A stretch of DNA of 64,000 nt from Filimonas zeae. GTDB taxonomy: Bacteria; Bacteroidota; Bacteroidia; Chitinophagales; Chitinophagaceae. The stretch spans positions 310,001 through 374,000 of the forward strand of contig NZ_BMIB01000002.1 in assembly GCF_014641615.1 (NCBI RefSeq). Direction: 5' to 3'. Below are positions 1 to 8,902 of this stretch, piece after piece. Within the stretch, counting starts at the first letter, position 1. Each line of letters starts with the position of its first letter. Made by a program: the position numbers and the translations under genes. The notes below the pieces were generated by a model. The model was not told the DNA's origin. It worked only from the letters and a program-made list of their open reading frames with translations, and did no database searches.

Positions 1-1655
1 TCAGGATCTACGTTTTCAGCATGTGAGTAACGGTTCAGCGTAGTGTTTTTAGTATAGCTGGTACCTGTTACTACATTCAGTGTATGCTTACCTGCATTCA
101 TATCATAGGTAAGGAAATTCTCTACCAGCGCATTGGTATAAGTACGGGAGTTATCATCCAGCCGGCTGATTCCCTGCTTGAAGAAGAAACCCAGATCAAA
201 TACGGGTTGATACAGGAAGTCGCGCGCAATTGTTTTATCGTAACTGAGGTTAAGCCGGTATTTAAGGCTGTGGCCACGTAGCTTCAGCAGCTGTGCCTCG
301 CCCCATATAATACCAAACGCACGGTCAACCTCGGTAAAGTTGGTAAACAGGTTGTTCACCGCCACTACGTTCAGTGATATCGCTCTTTGCAGATCGGACT
401 GTGTGCCGCCATAGCCCTGGGGCATAGTGGGATCGTACACCTTCATGGTAGGAATATTAATAACCAGATCGTTGATGAGCGGGGGCCTGCCACCGGTAAG
501 CACATCGGTACGATACGTCAGCGAGTTTTCCTTAGAGTGGGTGTAAGAAAGCGATTGCCCAAAGCGGAAAATGCCTTTTTCTTCTGTAAGGTTAAAGCGG
601 GCTGTGTAGCGGGTATAATCCGGGCCATTACCCACAATAGTGCCCTGCTGCCTGAAATAATCCAGCGAAGCGTTATAGGTAGCATTAGCGCCGCCACCGC
701 TCAGGTTAAGGTTGTGGTTGGTACGGTGGCCGGTTTTCAAACCTTCCTTCTGCCAGTCCACATCCACATCGTTTATATACTTCGGGTTCTGCGGGTCGTT
801 AGCCGGTGCTACCGTTTGCCCGCCGTTTATCTGCGATTCGTTGTTGAGCATCTGGTAGCCTACGCGGTTGGCTACCGGTATTTTCTGCGCTACATTATCC
901 ACACCATAATAGCCGCTGTATTCTACTTTCATCGGCATATTCTTTTTACCCTGGCGGGTGGTAATAATAATAACGCCGTTGGCACCATTGGCACCGTAAA
1001 TAGCAGCAGCAGTACCATCTTTCAGTACCTGCATACTTTCTATATCATTAGGGCTGAAGTCCCGCGGCGGGTTCAGCAGCATTACACCATCCACCACATA
1101 AAGCGGTGTCTGGTTGCCAAACGTGGTAGTACCCCTGATTTGAATGACGGGCATGGCACCTGGCTGGCCATCGTTGGTAACCGTAATACCGGAAGTGCGC
1201 CCCTGCAGTAACTGCCCCACATCGCTGGCAGATACCTTTTTTAATTCTTTAGGGTTTACCACGGCAACCGCACCCGTAAGGTCTTTTTTACGTTGCGAGC
1301 CGTAACCCACTACTACTACATCTTCCAGCGCATCAGCCTTAGACACCAGCAATACCGATAACTGCCGCATGTCTTCCACAGTCACTTCTTTTTCTGCAAA
1401 ACTTACGTGTGTAATAACCAGCACCTGGCCTTTGGTGGCGCTGATACTGAAACGGCCCTGATCGTCTGTTACTACCGCCTGCGTGGTACCTTTTACGGCA
1501 ACCGTAGCGGCAGAAACGGGGCTACCTTTATCGTTGGTAACTGTACCGGTAACCTTACCGGCGTCCTGCGCCTGTAACAAAACAGGCATTAATAACAGAA
1601 AGGCATAAAGCCAGCCTGTAAACAGATTCCTTCGCTGTACAATGGATTCCTTCAT
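1..1655 (-). CDS. SusC/RagA-family TonB-dependent outer-membrane transporter (3' part outside window)
   Basis: Outer-membrane channel that imports oligosaccharides with a SusD lid. The visible 551 residues start at ATG 1655 with a signal peptide (WLYAFLLLMPVLLQAQ), then a carboxypeptidase-D-like beta-sandwich (about residues 33-110; GTVTNDKGSPVSAATVAVKG), a TonB-box-like stretch (DVVVVGYGSQRKKDLTGAV), the plug (LLQGRTSGITV, IQIRGTTTFGNQTPLYVVDG, VLKDGTAAAIYGANGANGVI) and the first barrel strands. There is no STN domain, so FecR-type signalling is not expected; the divergent sensor kinase at 1897 fits as its regulator. The rest of the barrel and the expected susD lie beyond the left edge. A strong promoter match lies at 1685-1716. 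Substrate is inferred (pectin-type) only from neighbours. Confidence 0.93.
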   Translation of the reverse strand, partial: MKESIVQRRNLFTGWLYAFLLLMPVLLQAQDAGKVTGTVTNDKGSPVSAATVAVKGTTQAVVTDDQGRFSISATKGQVLVITHVSFAEKEVTVEDMRQLSVLLVSKADALEDVVVVGYGSQRKKDLTGAVAVVNPKELKKVSASDVGQLLQGRTSGITVTNDGQPGAMPVIQIRGTTTFGNQTPLYVVDGVMLLNPPRDFSPNDIESMQVLKDGTAAAIYGANGANGVIIITTRQGKKNMPMKVEYSGYYGVDNVAQKIPVANRVGYQMLNNESQINGGQTVAPANDPQNPKYINDVDVDWQKEGLKTGHRTNHNLNLSGGGANATYNASLDYFRQQGTIVGNGPDYTRYTARFNLTEEKGIFRFGQSLSYTHSKENSLTYRTDVLTGGRPPLINDLVINIPTMKVYDPTMPQGYGGTQSDLQRAISLNVVAVNNLFTNFTEVDRAFGIIWGEAQLLKLRGHSLKYRLNLSYDKTIARDFLYQPVFDLGFFFKQGISRLDDNSRTYTNALVENFLTYDMNAGKHTLNVVTGTSYTKNTTLNRYSHAENVDP

Positions 1656-1684
1656 ATGGCAGTTGTTTAAACTAAACTTGATGA

Positions 1685-1716
1685 CAAACTAAGTGGGGGG
1701 CAAACACCCCGGCAAA
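1685..1716 (-). promoter_or_regulatory. Bacteroidota-type promoter of the left susC
   Basis: On the minus strand TTTG (1713-1716) and TTAGTTTG (1685-1692) are separated by 20 bp, close to the TTTG-N19-20-TAnnTTTG consensus. The predicted start of transcription lies about 22 nt before the susC ATG. Confidence 0.6.
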
Positions 1717-1896
1717 CGCACTTTTCCCGCAATCGCAATAACAACATAAAACTCCATGCTTTCGTTCAAACACATACCTCATTCCGTATCATAGTTTCAT
1801 CAAATCTGCTCAAACGGGTATTTACCTGTTACCGGAACCGGAAACCATTATCTTCGTAAAACGATTGCATTTATCCTATTATAACAGTGAGGCCCA

Positions 1897-4800
1897 TTGA
1901 GAAAAACGATTATTATCTGCCTGCTTATCACCCTTTTTCTGATAAAAACAGGCGTATCGCAACAATATAACTTCCGCCATTACCAGGTGGAAAACGGCCT
2001 CAGCAACAATGCCGTAATAAGCCTGTTGCAGGATAGCAGTCACTTTATATGGTTGGGTACCAAAGACGGACTGAACCGGTTTGACGGTTACCGGTTTAAA
2101 ATATTCCGCCACCACGCCGGCAACCCCAAAAGCATTGGCAGCAACTTTATACATTGTTTACAGGAAGGCAGTAACGGTACCCTATGGGTAGGTACCGATA
2201 AAGGCATTTACCGGTACGATGCCGTATCGGAAAGCTTTGAAAACCTGTTGGAGCAGTTAACCGGTATTGTATCAGACATAAAAACCGATGCTACAGGCAA
2301 TGTATGGTTTATTATGAACCAGACCCTGTACCGGTATGAGCTGCCCGCCAAACAACTGGTGCTATATACACCCGCACAGTTTGGCTATTTTACCTCGCTA
2401 TGTATACTGCCCGATAATACGCTTTGCCTGGGCACACCCGAAGGCCTGGTTAAACATTATAACCCAGGCGCCAACACCTTCCGCACCACAGAAATGTTCT
2501 CGCACTCCCCTGCTGTAAGTTCCCGCTGGATTGAAAGGGTGTATGCCGTAGATAACAACCGGGTGCTGGTAGGCACCTCTAACCAGGGCGCTAAAATGCT
2601 GCACCTGCCAGCGTATACCTATACCGATATTCTTACGCATGAAAACAATACCGATGTATTTGTAAGAAATTTTTTACGCGTATCAGACAGCCTGGTATGG
2701 ATAGCATCTGAATCGGGCATATTTATTTACAACCTGCTTACCCGCCATTATATTAATTTACAAAAGGCGTACAACAATCCCTACTCCCTCTCAGACAATG
2801 CCGTATACGCTTTTTGTAAAGACAAGGAAGGCGGTATATGGGCAGGCAGTTATTTTGGCGGAGCCAATTACTACCCCGTACCACATGCCGATTTTCAGAA
2901 GCTGTTTCCCATGCCCGGCAAAAACTCACTCAGCGGTAATGTAGTGCGGGAAATAACGGGCGACGCGTATGGAAATATATGGATAGGCACCGAAGACGCG
3001 GGACTGAACCGGCTGGATGTAAAAACAGGCCAGCTGAAAACGTATCTGCCCACAGGGCAGCAAGGCAGCATAGCTTACACCAATATTCACGGCCTGCTGG
3101 CAGATGGCAACCGTTTATGGATTGGTACTTTTGAACATGGGCTGGATATTATGGATATTGCTTCAGGAAAAATTATACAGCATTTTTCTAAAGGCAACCG
3201 CCCCGGCGAATTACAAAGCAATTTTATACACTGCATTACAAAAACGCATATAGGCCAGATTTTACTGGGCACCACTATTGGCGCTTACCGTTTTGAACCT
3301 GCCAGCCGCACTTTTATACCGCTGCCGGATATGCCGGTAAACAACTGGTACTCGTTTATAAAAGAAACTAAAGACGGTACCGTATGGGCAGCCACCTACG
3401 GCAATGGCGTACGCTTTTATAATCCTTTTACAGGTGCTACAGGCAACCTTATTTACAAGCCTGGCACCAAAATCTGCCTGCCGGATAACCGTGTAAACAG
3501 TATTTATGAAGACAGCCGCCAGCAACTGTGGTTTGGCACCGAAGGGGGCCTTGCCCGCTGGAACCCCAAAGACAGCAGCTTTTACACCTATACCATTGCA
3601 GACGGCCTGCCTACGGATTATATATTAAGCATACTGGAAGACAGCCGTAAAAACCTATGGATTTCCACCTCCAAAGGCCTGGCAATGCTATCGGCCACCA
3701 CCGGCAAATTCACCGTATACACTACCAACAACGGCCTGCTGAGCGATCAGTTTAACTTTAACTCTGCCTGGAAAGACAGTAGCGGCAAAATGTACTTCGG
3801 CAGCGCAAGGGGCCTTACCTTGTTTCAGCCGGATTTGTTTACGGAAAGCCCGTTTACACCGCCGGTACTGATAACCGGCATACAGGTATTTAACCAGGAA
3901 CTGAGTATAGGCACACCCGGCTCGCCACTACAGCAATCGGTTAGCTATACCGGCAGCATCAGCCTGCCGCACGACCAGTCCACCATCAGCATCGATTTTG
4001 CAGCTCTGGGTTTTTCCGCCCCGGAAATGACGGCCTATGCCTACCGTATGAATGGGCTGGATGAAGACTGGGTATACCTTACCCAGAACAGGAAAGCATT
4101 TTTTACCGGCCTTCCCCCCGGCCAGTATCTGTTTGAGGTAAAAGCTGCTGCGGGCAACGGACGCTGGAGCAGTACACCCGCCACCCTGGCCATTGAAATA
4201 CGCCCACCCTGGTGGGCTACCGGATGGGCTTATTTTATATACATACTATTGAGTGCCTTTGGGCTGGTGTACATACTACTGGCTTATCACCAATACACCG
4301 AAGCCCGCAACAAAAGAAAATACGAGCAATTGAAAGCTGCCAAAGAAAAAGAATTTCTCACGGCTAAAATTGAGTTCTTTACCAACGTGGCACATGAAGT
4401 AAAAACGCCTTTATCGCTGATAAAAGGGCCACTGGAAAAGATTCTGAAAAAAGCGGAAAGCAATAAAGACATTGCCGGCTACCTGGGAATTATGGAACGC
4501 AATACCAACCGGCTGATTGACCTTACCAACCAGCTGCTGGACTTTCGCGAAACGGAGATGAATGGCTTTAGCCTTAACCTTACACAAACCAATATATCAG
4601 AACTGCTGAAAGAAACCTATAACAGCTTTAACCCACTGGCGGAAGAAAAAGGGCTACGTTACCGCATACAGTACCCACCCCGGGAAGTGGAAGCTTTTAT
4701 AGATACTGATGCTTTTAAAAAAATTATTTATAACCTGTTCAGCAACGCCATTAAGTATTCCCGCAGAGAGGCTATTGTTACGCTGCACGCAGTACAGGCA

Positions 4801-5073
4801 GCAGATAGTTTTTTCCGTATCGACTTCCAGAGCGATGGGGTTACTATACCCGAACACCTGCACGAAAAGGTGTTTGAGCCTTTCTACCGCATGCCCGAAA
4901 CAGCTTCTGAACAAGGCACCGGCATAGGCCTTACCTTATCCCGCTCGCTGGCGCAACTGCATGGCGGGCAAATAAGCATCAGCAACAGCGCCACCGGCGT
5001 TAATATATTTTCATTACAATTACCTTTGTTACAACAGGGTAAAAACCATTCATCTGTACCCACTAACCAATGA
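1897..5073 (+). CDS. Two-component sensor kinase with periplasmic propeller (HTCS-type sensor half)
   Basis: Membrane sensor of glycan fragments, 1058 residues. A signal peptide is followed by a two-bladed propeller domain with repeated W-x-G-T motifs (FIWLGTKDGLNRFDG, TLWVGTDKGIYRYDA, NIWIGTEDAGLNRLD, QLWFGTEGGLARWNP), a Y_Y_Y domain (about 680-765; YRMNGLDEDWVYL), one transmembrane helix (about 770-795), HisKA with phospho-acceptor His833 (FFTNVAHEVKTPLSLI) and an HATPase (FSNAIKYSR, GTGIGLTLSRSLA). In classical hybrid systems REC and AraC domains follow in the same chain; here the chain ends after the ATPase and a separate regulator starts 4 nt later. The start is TTG; no ATG occurs in frame before the propeller, and the signal peptide begins at once. 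Divergent from susC, which it probably controls. Confidence 0.9.
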   Translation: MRKTIIICLLITLFLIKTGVSQQYNFRHYQVENGLSNNAVISLLQDSSHFIWLGTKDGLNRFDGYRFKIFRHHAGNPKSIGSNFIHCLQEGSNGTLWVGTDKGIYRYDAVSESFENLLEQLTGIVSDIKTDATGNVWFIMNQTLYRYELPAKQLVLYTPAQFGYFTSLCILPDNTLCLGTPEGLVKHYNPGANTFRTTEMFSHSPAVSSRWIERVYAVDNNRVLVGTSNQGAKMLHLPAYTYTDILTHENNTDVFVRNFLRVSDSLVWIASESGIFIYNLLTRHYINLQKAYNNPYSLSDNAVYAFCKDKEGGIWAGSYFGGANYYPVPHADFQKLFPMPGKNSLSGNVVREITGDAYGNIWIGTEDAGLNRLDVKTGQLKTYLPTGQQGSIAYTNIHGLLADGNRLWIGTFEHGLDIMDIASGKIIQHFSKGNRPGELQSNFIHCITKTHIGQILLGTTIGAYRFEPASRTFIPLPDMPVNNWYSFIKETKDGTVWAATYGNGVRFYNPFTGATGNLIYKPGTKICLPDNRVNSIYEDSRQQLWFGTEGGLARWNPKDSSFYTYTIADGLPTDYILSILEDSRKNLWISTSKGLAMLSATTGKFTVYTTNNGLLSDQFNFNSAWKDSSGKMYFGSARGLTLFQPDLFTESPFTPPVLITGIQVFNQELSIGTPGSPLQQSVSYTGSISLPHDQSTISIDFAALGFSAPEMTAYAYRMNGLDEDWVYLTQNRKAFFTGLPPGQYLFEVKAAAGNGRWSSTPATLAIEIRPPWWATGWAYFIYILLSAFGLVYILLAYHQYTEARNKRKYEQLKAAKEKEFLTAKIEFFTNVAHEVKTPLSLIKGPLEKILKKAESNKDIAGYLGIMERNTNRLIDLTNQLLDFRETEMNGFSLNLTQTNISELLKETYNSFNPLAEEKGLRYRIQYPPREVEAFIDTDAFKKIIYNLFSNAIKYSRREAIVTLHAVQAADSFFRIDFQSDGVTIPEHLHEKVFEPFYRMPETASEQGTGIGLTLSRSLAQLHGGQISISNSATGVNIFSLQLPLLQQGKNHSSVPTNQ

Positions 5074-5077
5074 TGCC

Positions 5078-5854
5078 ATGAAAGCGACTATATTACTGGT
5101 AGAAGATAATCCGGATATGCTGGAGTTTGTAGCCGACGACCTCTCAGAAAAATATCATGTATTGAAAGCCCTGCATGGCAAACAGGCCCTGGAAGTATTA
5201 CAGGATGAGGCCGTGCAGCTGATTATCTCTGATGTGATGATGCCGGAGATGGATGGCTTTGAGCTGTGCCGTACCGTTAAAGCCAGTTTTGAATACAGCC
5301 ATATACCCGTAATACTGCTTACAGCACGCAATACCCTGCAATCTAAAATTCATGGGCTGGAGCTGGGTGCAGATGCGTATATAGAAAAACCATTTTCGCC
5401 CGAGTACCTGCACGTACAGATAGCCAACCTGCTCAGCAACCGCGATAAGATAAAAGAATACTTTGCGCAATCGCCCCTGATACATATTAAAAGCATGGCC
5501 CACTCCCGCTCAGACGAACTGTTTCTGGAAAAACTGAATCAGATTATCTGCGGGAATATGGAAGATGAAGAGCTGGATGTAGAAAAGCTGGCTAAGATTA
5601 TGGCCATGAGCCGCCCAACGCTGTACCGTAAAATCAAATCTATCTCTAACCTCACGGCCAACGAGCTTATTAACCTTACCCGCTTAAAAAAAGCAGCGGA
5701 ACTGCTGGTTGCAGATGATTATAAAATATACGAGGTAGCCACCATGGTGGGCTTTACCTCGCAAACCACCTTCGGCCGCAGTTTTCTGAAACAGTTTGGT
5801 ATGTCGCCTTCCGCTTACCAGCAAAATGCACGTAGCAATACTACTGAAGGATAA
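5078..5854 (+). CDS. Response regulator: REC plus AraC-type HTH
   Basis: Cytoplasmic transcription regulator, 258 residues. REC domain (1-120) has acidic pocket residues (VEDN) and phospho-acceptor Asp52 (LIISDVMMPEMDG), the conserved Thr (LLTA) and Lys (EKPF). The C-terminal AraC/HTH_18 domain (about 155-250) has both helix-turn-helices (LAKIMAMSRPTLYRKIKSI; YEVATMVGFTSQTTFGRSF). These are the modules usually fused behind the ATPase of a hybrid two-component regulator. The gene begins 4 nt after the kinase stop, in a different frame, so it is probably translationally coupled and is the direct partner of the kinase. Likely targets are the nearby susC and pectin-degrading genes (inference). 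Confidence 0.9.
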   Translation: MKATILLVEDNPDMLEFVADDLSEKYHVLKALHGKQALEVLQDEAVQLIISDVMMPEMDGFELCRTVKASFEYSHIPVILLTARNTLQSKIHGLELGADAYIEKPFSPEYLHVQIANLLSNRDKIKEYFAQSPLIHIKSMAHSRSDELFLEKLNQIICGNMEDEELDVEKLAKIMAMSRPTLYRKIKSISNLTANELINLTRLKKAAELLVADDYKIYEVATMVGFTSQTTFGRSFLKQFGMSPSAYQQNARSNTTEG

Positions 5855-5950
5855 CAACCTGTATTATTTTATCCTTTCCTGTTGTTTATTTGCCGGATAC
5901 TTGGTTAGTTGCCTAAAGGTTTGCATTTTGAACCACTTAAATTCACAAGC

Positions 5951-7051
5951 GTGAAGCCAATACATTTGCTTGCCCTGGGCAGCCTTATTTTATATGCACA
6001 GCTCTGTAGTGCCACCAGCAATGCCGACACGTTGTATGCCAGCCAGCTACAGCCGGTTGGGCGCACGTTCATTAACAACAACCAGCAACTGGCACTCATC
6101 AGTTCTGCTGCTCATTTCAGCTTTAGCTTTACCGGCACCTCCTGCACTATTTATCTGGCTGCGGATAACGCAGGGGCATACAACTATATGCAGTACGAAA
6201 TGGATGGTGTGTATCAGAAGCGCATACGCATTACAGGCAACGCACCAGCTCCGGTTGTTATTACTACAGCAAAAACAGGCAAACATACCCTATGTATATA
6301 CAAAGCCACAGAAGCGCATACGGGCGCACTGCTGGTTACTAAAATAGCAGCCAATGGCATAGCTACAGTAAAAGAACCTGAGCGCCCACTGATTGAATTT
6401 ATTGGCAACAGCATTACCTGCGGCGCAGCAGCGGATGCCTCAGAAATACCCTGCGGTACAGGGCAGTATCACGATCAGCATAATGGCTACATGGCCTATG
6501 GACCTTCCGTAGCAAGGGCATTACATGTAAGCTATATGGTTTCCGGCGTTAGCGGCATTGGCATTTACCGTACCTGGAACCGTGAAAGCCCCAACATGCC
6601 ACAGGTATATGATAAGCTGGATTTTCAGGAGCAGGGCACACGCACCTGGAACTTTGCCACCAGGCAACCCGCTATTGTAAGCATAGCACTGGGCACTAAC
6701 GATATAAGCCGTGGCGACGGTACCCCACGGGCGTCTTTTGATTCCGCACGATTTGTTACAGATTACATAGCCTTTGTAAAAAAGGTAAAAGCACATTACC
6801 CTCAGGCACGCATTGCCCTTCTGTCCAGCCCTATGGTAAAAAATGCAGAAGGTGAATTACTGAAGCGATGCATAGCGGCAGTTAAAAGCGAAATTGATGC
6901 AGCTTACCCCAACAATAAACCAGTAGCCGTATTCTACTTTGCACCCATGGAGCCGCATGGATGCACCGGCCACCCCAATGTGGCAGACCACCGGATTATG
7001 GCGGCCCAGCTGAAACCTTTTTTCAAAAAACTATTGAAAAACAACAGATAA
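5951..7051 (+). CDS. SGNH hydrolase, CE2-like acetyl esterase
   Basis: Predicted secreted deacetylase for plant cell-wall polysaccharide. I place the start at GTG 5951 because it gives a clean signal peptide (MKPIHLLALGSLILYAQLCSA); an upstream TTG at 5909 would bury it. An N-terminal jelly-roll domain (about 20-140) precedes the SGNH domain with block I (FIGNSITCG, catalytic Ser), the Gly and Asn blocks (GVSGIGIYR, ALGTNDISRGD) and the terminal dyad (HPNVADHRIMA). This two-domain order matches carbohydrate esterase family 2. It follows the sensor/regulator pair and sits near pectate lyases, which fits removal of acetyl groups from pectin or xylan. Exact substrate not determinable from sequence. 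Confidence 0.82.
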   Translation: MKPIHLLALGSLILYAQLCSATSNADTLYASQLQPVGRTFINNNQQLALISSAAHFSFSFTGTSCTIYLAADNAGAYNYMQYEMDGVYQKRIRITGNAPAPVVITTAKTGKHTLCIYKATEAHTGALLVTKIAANGIATVKEPERPLIEFIGNSITCGAAADASEIPCGTGQYHDQHNGYMAYGPSVARALHVSYMVSGVSGIGIYRTWNRESPNMPQVYDKLDFQEQGTRTWNFATRQPAIVSIALGTNDISRGDGTPRASFDSARFVTDYIAFVKKVKAHYPQARIALLSSPMVKNAEGELLKRCIAAVKSEIDAAYPNNKPVAVFYFAPMEPHGCTGHPNVADHRIMAAQLKPFFKKLLKNNR

Positions 7052-7132
7052 CGCAGCAGCGGCGCACCACCAACCAGCAACACTTGCAGAAATTGTGCGG
7101 ATTGCTTATATTGAGTAAGCAAAATTCTAACG

Positions 7133-7510
7133 ATGAAACAGCGCGAGCTAATGATTTGCCGGTATATCAAGGCTTATAATCATTTTGACATCGACGCTAT
7201 GCTTGCCGACCTCGATACCCGTTTTACCTTCGAAAATGTTTCTGACGGCAGCATAGATATGTCTTTGGAAGGAATACCGGCATTTAAAGAACAGGCTGAG
7301 AAAACAGCCAGGTGCTTCAAAAAAAGACACCAGAAAGTAACTTCTTTTATGCATTATGAAACGCATACAGAAGTAGACATTGCCTACTGTGCCGTACTGG
7401 CAGTTGATTTACCCTGCGGCTTGCGCAGAGGAGATGAACTGCATGTAGCAGGCCGGTCGGTTTTTCGATTTGCCGAAGACAAGATTGCTGCTATTACCGA
7501 TATCAGCTAA
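7133..7510 (+). CDS. SnoaL/NTF2-like fold protein
   Basis: A 125-residue cytoplasmic protein of the cone-shaped NTF2-like superfamily: N-terminal helices (MICRYIKAYNHFDIDAMLADLDTRFTFENVS), a middle helix with an F-x-E-Q pattern and the curved C-terminal sheet (VAGRSVFRFAEDKIAAITDIS). Such single-domain proteins are often small isomerases, hydrolases or orphan binding proteins; no catalytic residues stand out. It lies 81 nt after the esterase and ends at a bidirectional terminator shared with the converging pectate lyase. Function is not assigned. Confidence 0.72.
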   Translation: MKQRELMICRYIKAYNHFDIDAMLADLDTRFTFENVSDGSIDMSLEGIPAFKEQAEKTARCFKKRHQKVTSFMHYETHTEVDIAYCAVLAVDLPCGLRRGDELHVAGRSVFRFAEDKIAAITDIS

Positions 7511-7512
7511 AC

Positions 7513-7550
7513 AAAAAAGGGGCTTCCATAACGGACGCCCCTTTCTGTTT
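7513..7550. terminator. Bidirectional terminator
   Basis: Arms AAAGGGGC (7516-7523) and GCCCCTTT (7537-7544), A-rich before and T-rich after. It sits between two converging genes (7510 and 7582) and can serve both. Confidence 0.75.
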
Positions 7551-7581
7551 CTGTAACCTCCATCCGCTCCCCCATTATACA

Positions 7582-8691
7582 TTAAAACGAAGTGCAGCTG
7601 TTACCACTTAAGGTAGCGCCTGCACCACCGGAGCCTGTTACGGCAGTTTTGGCAGCAGCCGCAGACAATATAGTAAAGCTATAGGGCGGCGTAAACGCAT
7701 TTACCCCATTTCCGGAAGTATTACCGGAAACATTGGTAAACACATTGTTTTTGCTTTGCACAGCAGTAGAGTTGTTACTCATCAGATCAATAGGCTTGGT
7801 TACATTTTCAAACGTATTGCCTTCTACCAGCAGGTTGGCTTCAAAACCAGCCTGCACACAGTTACTGCTGGCAGTACTGTTAAAATAATTATTTACCACA
7901 TGCACCTTACCAAAACGCACGCGTGGCATTCTGCCTTTGCAGCCTGCTGCCCACCAGCAACGTACAAAAGTGATATTCAGGTGGGTTCTGTCTGCTGTAG
8001 CGCCATCACCTGAGCCAATCAGGTTGGCAAAACGGTGATCATCTGAACCACCGGGACCATCAGGCTTAGGCGCTTTCAGATATGTGAACTTACAATAGGA
8101 AACAGTGATGTAATCGCTCACATTTTTAATATCAAAGTTGCCATCTACACCATCTCTGAATTCACAGTGATCTACCCATACATTGTTACAGGCATCTACC
8201 GTAAGGTTATCATTACCATCTACATCGTAGGCGCCCGCCCCTTCAAATATGAGATTGCGGATAATAATGTTGTTGCATCTTTTCATATAGATGATACCAG
8301 AGCCAGATGCAGTCTGATCTGCCGATACCAGTTTGGCGCCGGATGAACCGTAAATGGTTTTTCCGCTCTGATCCTGAAACGAAATACGACCGGCAGCAGG
8401 TATTGTAATAGTACCATTAACCTGAATCATTTTTACACTGCTGTTTTGAATAGCAGTTTTTAAAGCAGCATACGTAGTAACCACAGTAGCCGTTGCTGTA
8501 CCACCGCCGGTAGTGCCTCCGTTCTGAGAGGCCCAGCCCTGGGCAGAGCAGGTAGCGGCAACAGCAGCCATTGTAGTGTTAGGCGTCAGTAAATTTTCAT
8601 CAGCGCTGACATCGCTTTGTTTGGAGCAACCGAAGAGTATGCCGGTCAATGCAACAGCAAAGACAGCAGGCATTTTAACATGTGCTTTCAT
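7582..8691 (-). CDS. Pectate lyase, PL1 family, lipoprotein
   Basis: Cleaves polygalacturonate by beta-elimination. The 369-residue chain has a lipoprotein signal (lipobox LFGC, Cys22), then a right-handed beta-helix with PL1 hallmarks: VWVDHCEFRDGVDGNFDIK (calcium-binding Asp cluster), YITVSYCKF and RMPRVRFGKVHVVNNYF, which includes the catalytic Arg motif R-x-P-x-x-R. A two-Cys C-terminus ends the helix. The lipid anchor suggests cell-surface display. Together with the neighbouring esterase and the larger lyase it points to pectin use. A promoter match and phased CAGGAYAG repeats lie upstream. Confidence 0.92.
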   Translation of the reverse strand: MKAHVKMPAVFAVALTGILFGCSKQSDVSADENLLTPNTTMAAVAATCSAQGWASQNGGTTGGGTATATVVTTYAALKTAIQNSSVKMIQVNGTITIPAAGRISFQDQSGKTIYGSSGAKLVSADQTASGSGIIYMKRCNNIIIRNLIFEGAGAYDVDGNDNLTVDACNNVWVDHCEFRDGVDGNFDIKNVSDYITVSYCKFTYLKAPKPDGPGGSDDHRFANLIGSGDGATADRTHLNITFVRCWWAAGCKGRMPRVRFGKVHVVNNYFNSTASSNCVQAGFEANLLVEGNTFENVTKPIDLMSNNSTAVQSKNNVFTNVSGNTSGNGVNAFTPPYSFTILSAAAAKTAVTGSGGAGATLSGNSCTSF

Positions 8692-8782
8692 TGAATGGAG
8701 TTGTGTTTTCTTTTACTTGAATGGTTAACTGACGGGGGAGTTTTGGTTTGACTTTTCAGATGGCAGAAACAGTACTTTTTAG

Positions 8783-8811
8783 CAAAGAAAGCATATAAAA
8801 TGAGAAAACAA
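8783..8811 (-). promoter_or_regulatory. Candidate promoter of the pectate lyase gene
   Basis: Minus strand TTG (8809-8811), 18-bp spacer, TTTCTTTG (8783-8790); near match to the Bacteroidota -33/-7 consensus. It leaves a leader of about 85 nt. Confidence 0.35.
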
Positions 8812-8842
8812 TAGTGTACTATATATTTTTTCTGATTTATTT

Positions 8843-8884
8843 CAGGACAGAACAGGATAGCGCAAACCCTTATCAGGACAGCGC
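8843..8884. promoter_or_regulatory. Phased direct repeats CAGGAYAG
   Basis: Plus strand: CAGGACAG at 8843, CAGGATAGCGC at 8853, CAGGACAGCGC at 8874, giving offsets of 10 and 21 bp (one and two helical turns). They lie about 67-108 bp upstream of the predicted transcription start of the pectate lyase, a typical place for activator sites; AraC-type regulators bind such phased direct repeats. Binding by the 5078 regulator is inference. Confidence 0.4.
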
Positions 8885-8902
8885 TACCCTGCAACCAGCT
8901 GA

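Noticed and set aside
5060..5080. Sequencing frameshift as the cause of the split regulator
   Set aside because: Both halves have plausible ends (stop, 4-nt gap, ATG) and no homopolymer run lies at the junction; kept as a check, not as the main reading.
8688..8894. 68-residue minus frame upstream of the pectate lyase
   Set aside because: Spans the promoter and the CAGGAYAG sites, has no signal or domain, and overlaps the lyase start.
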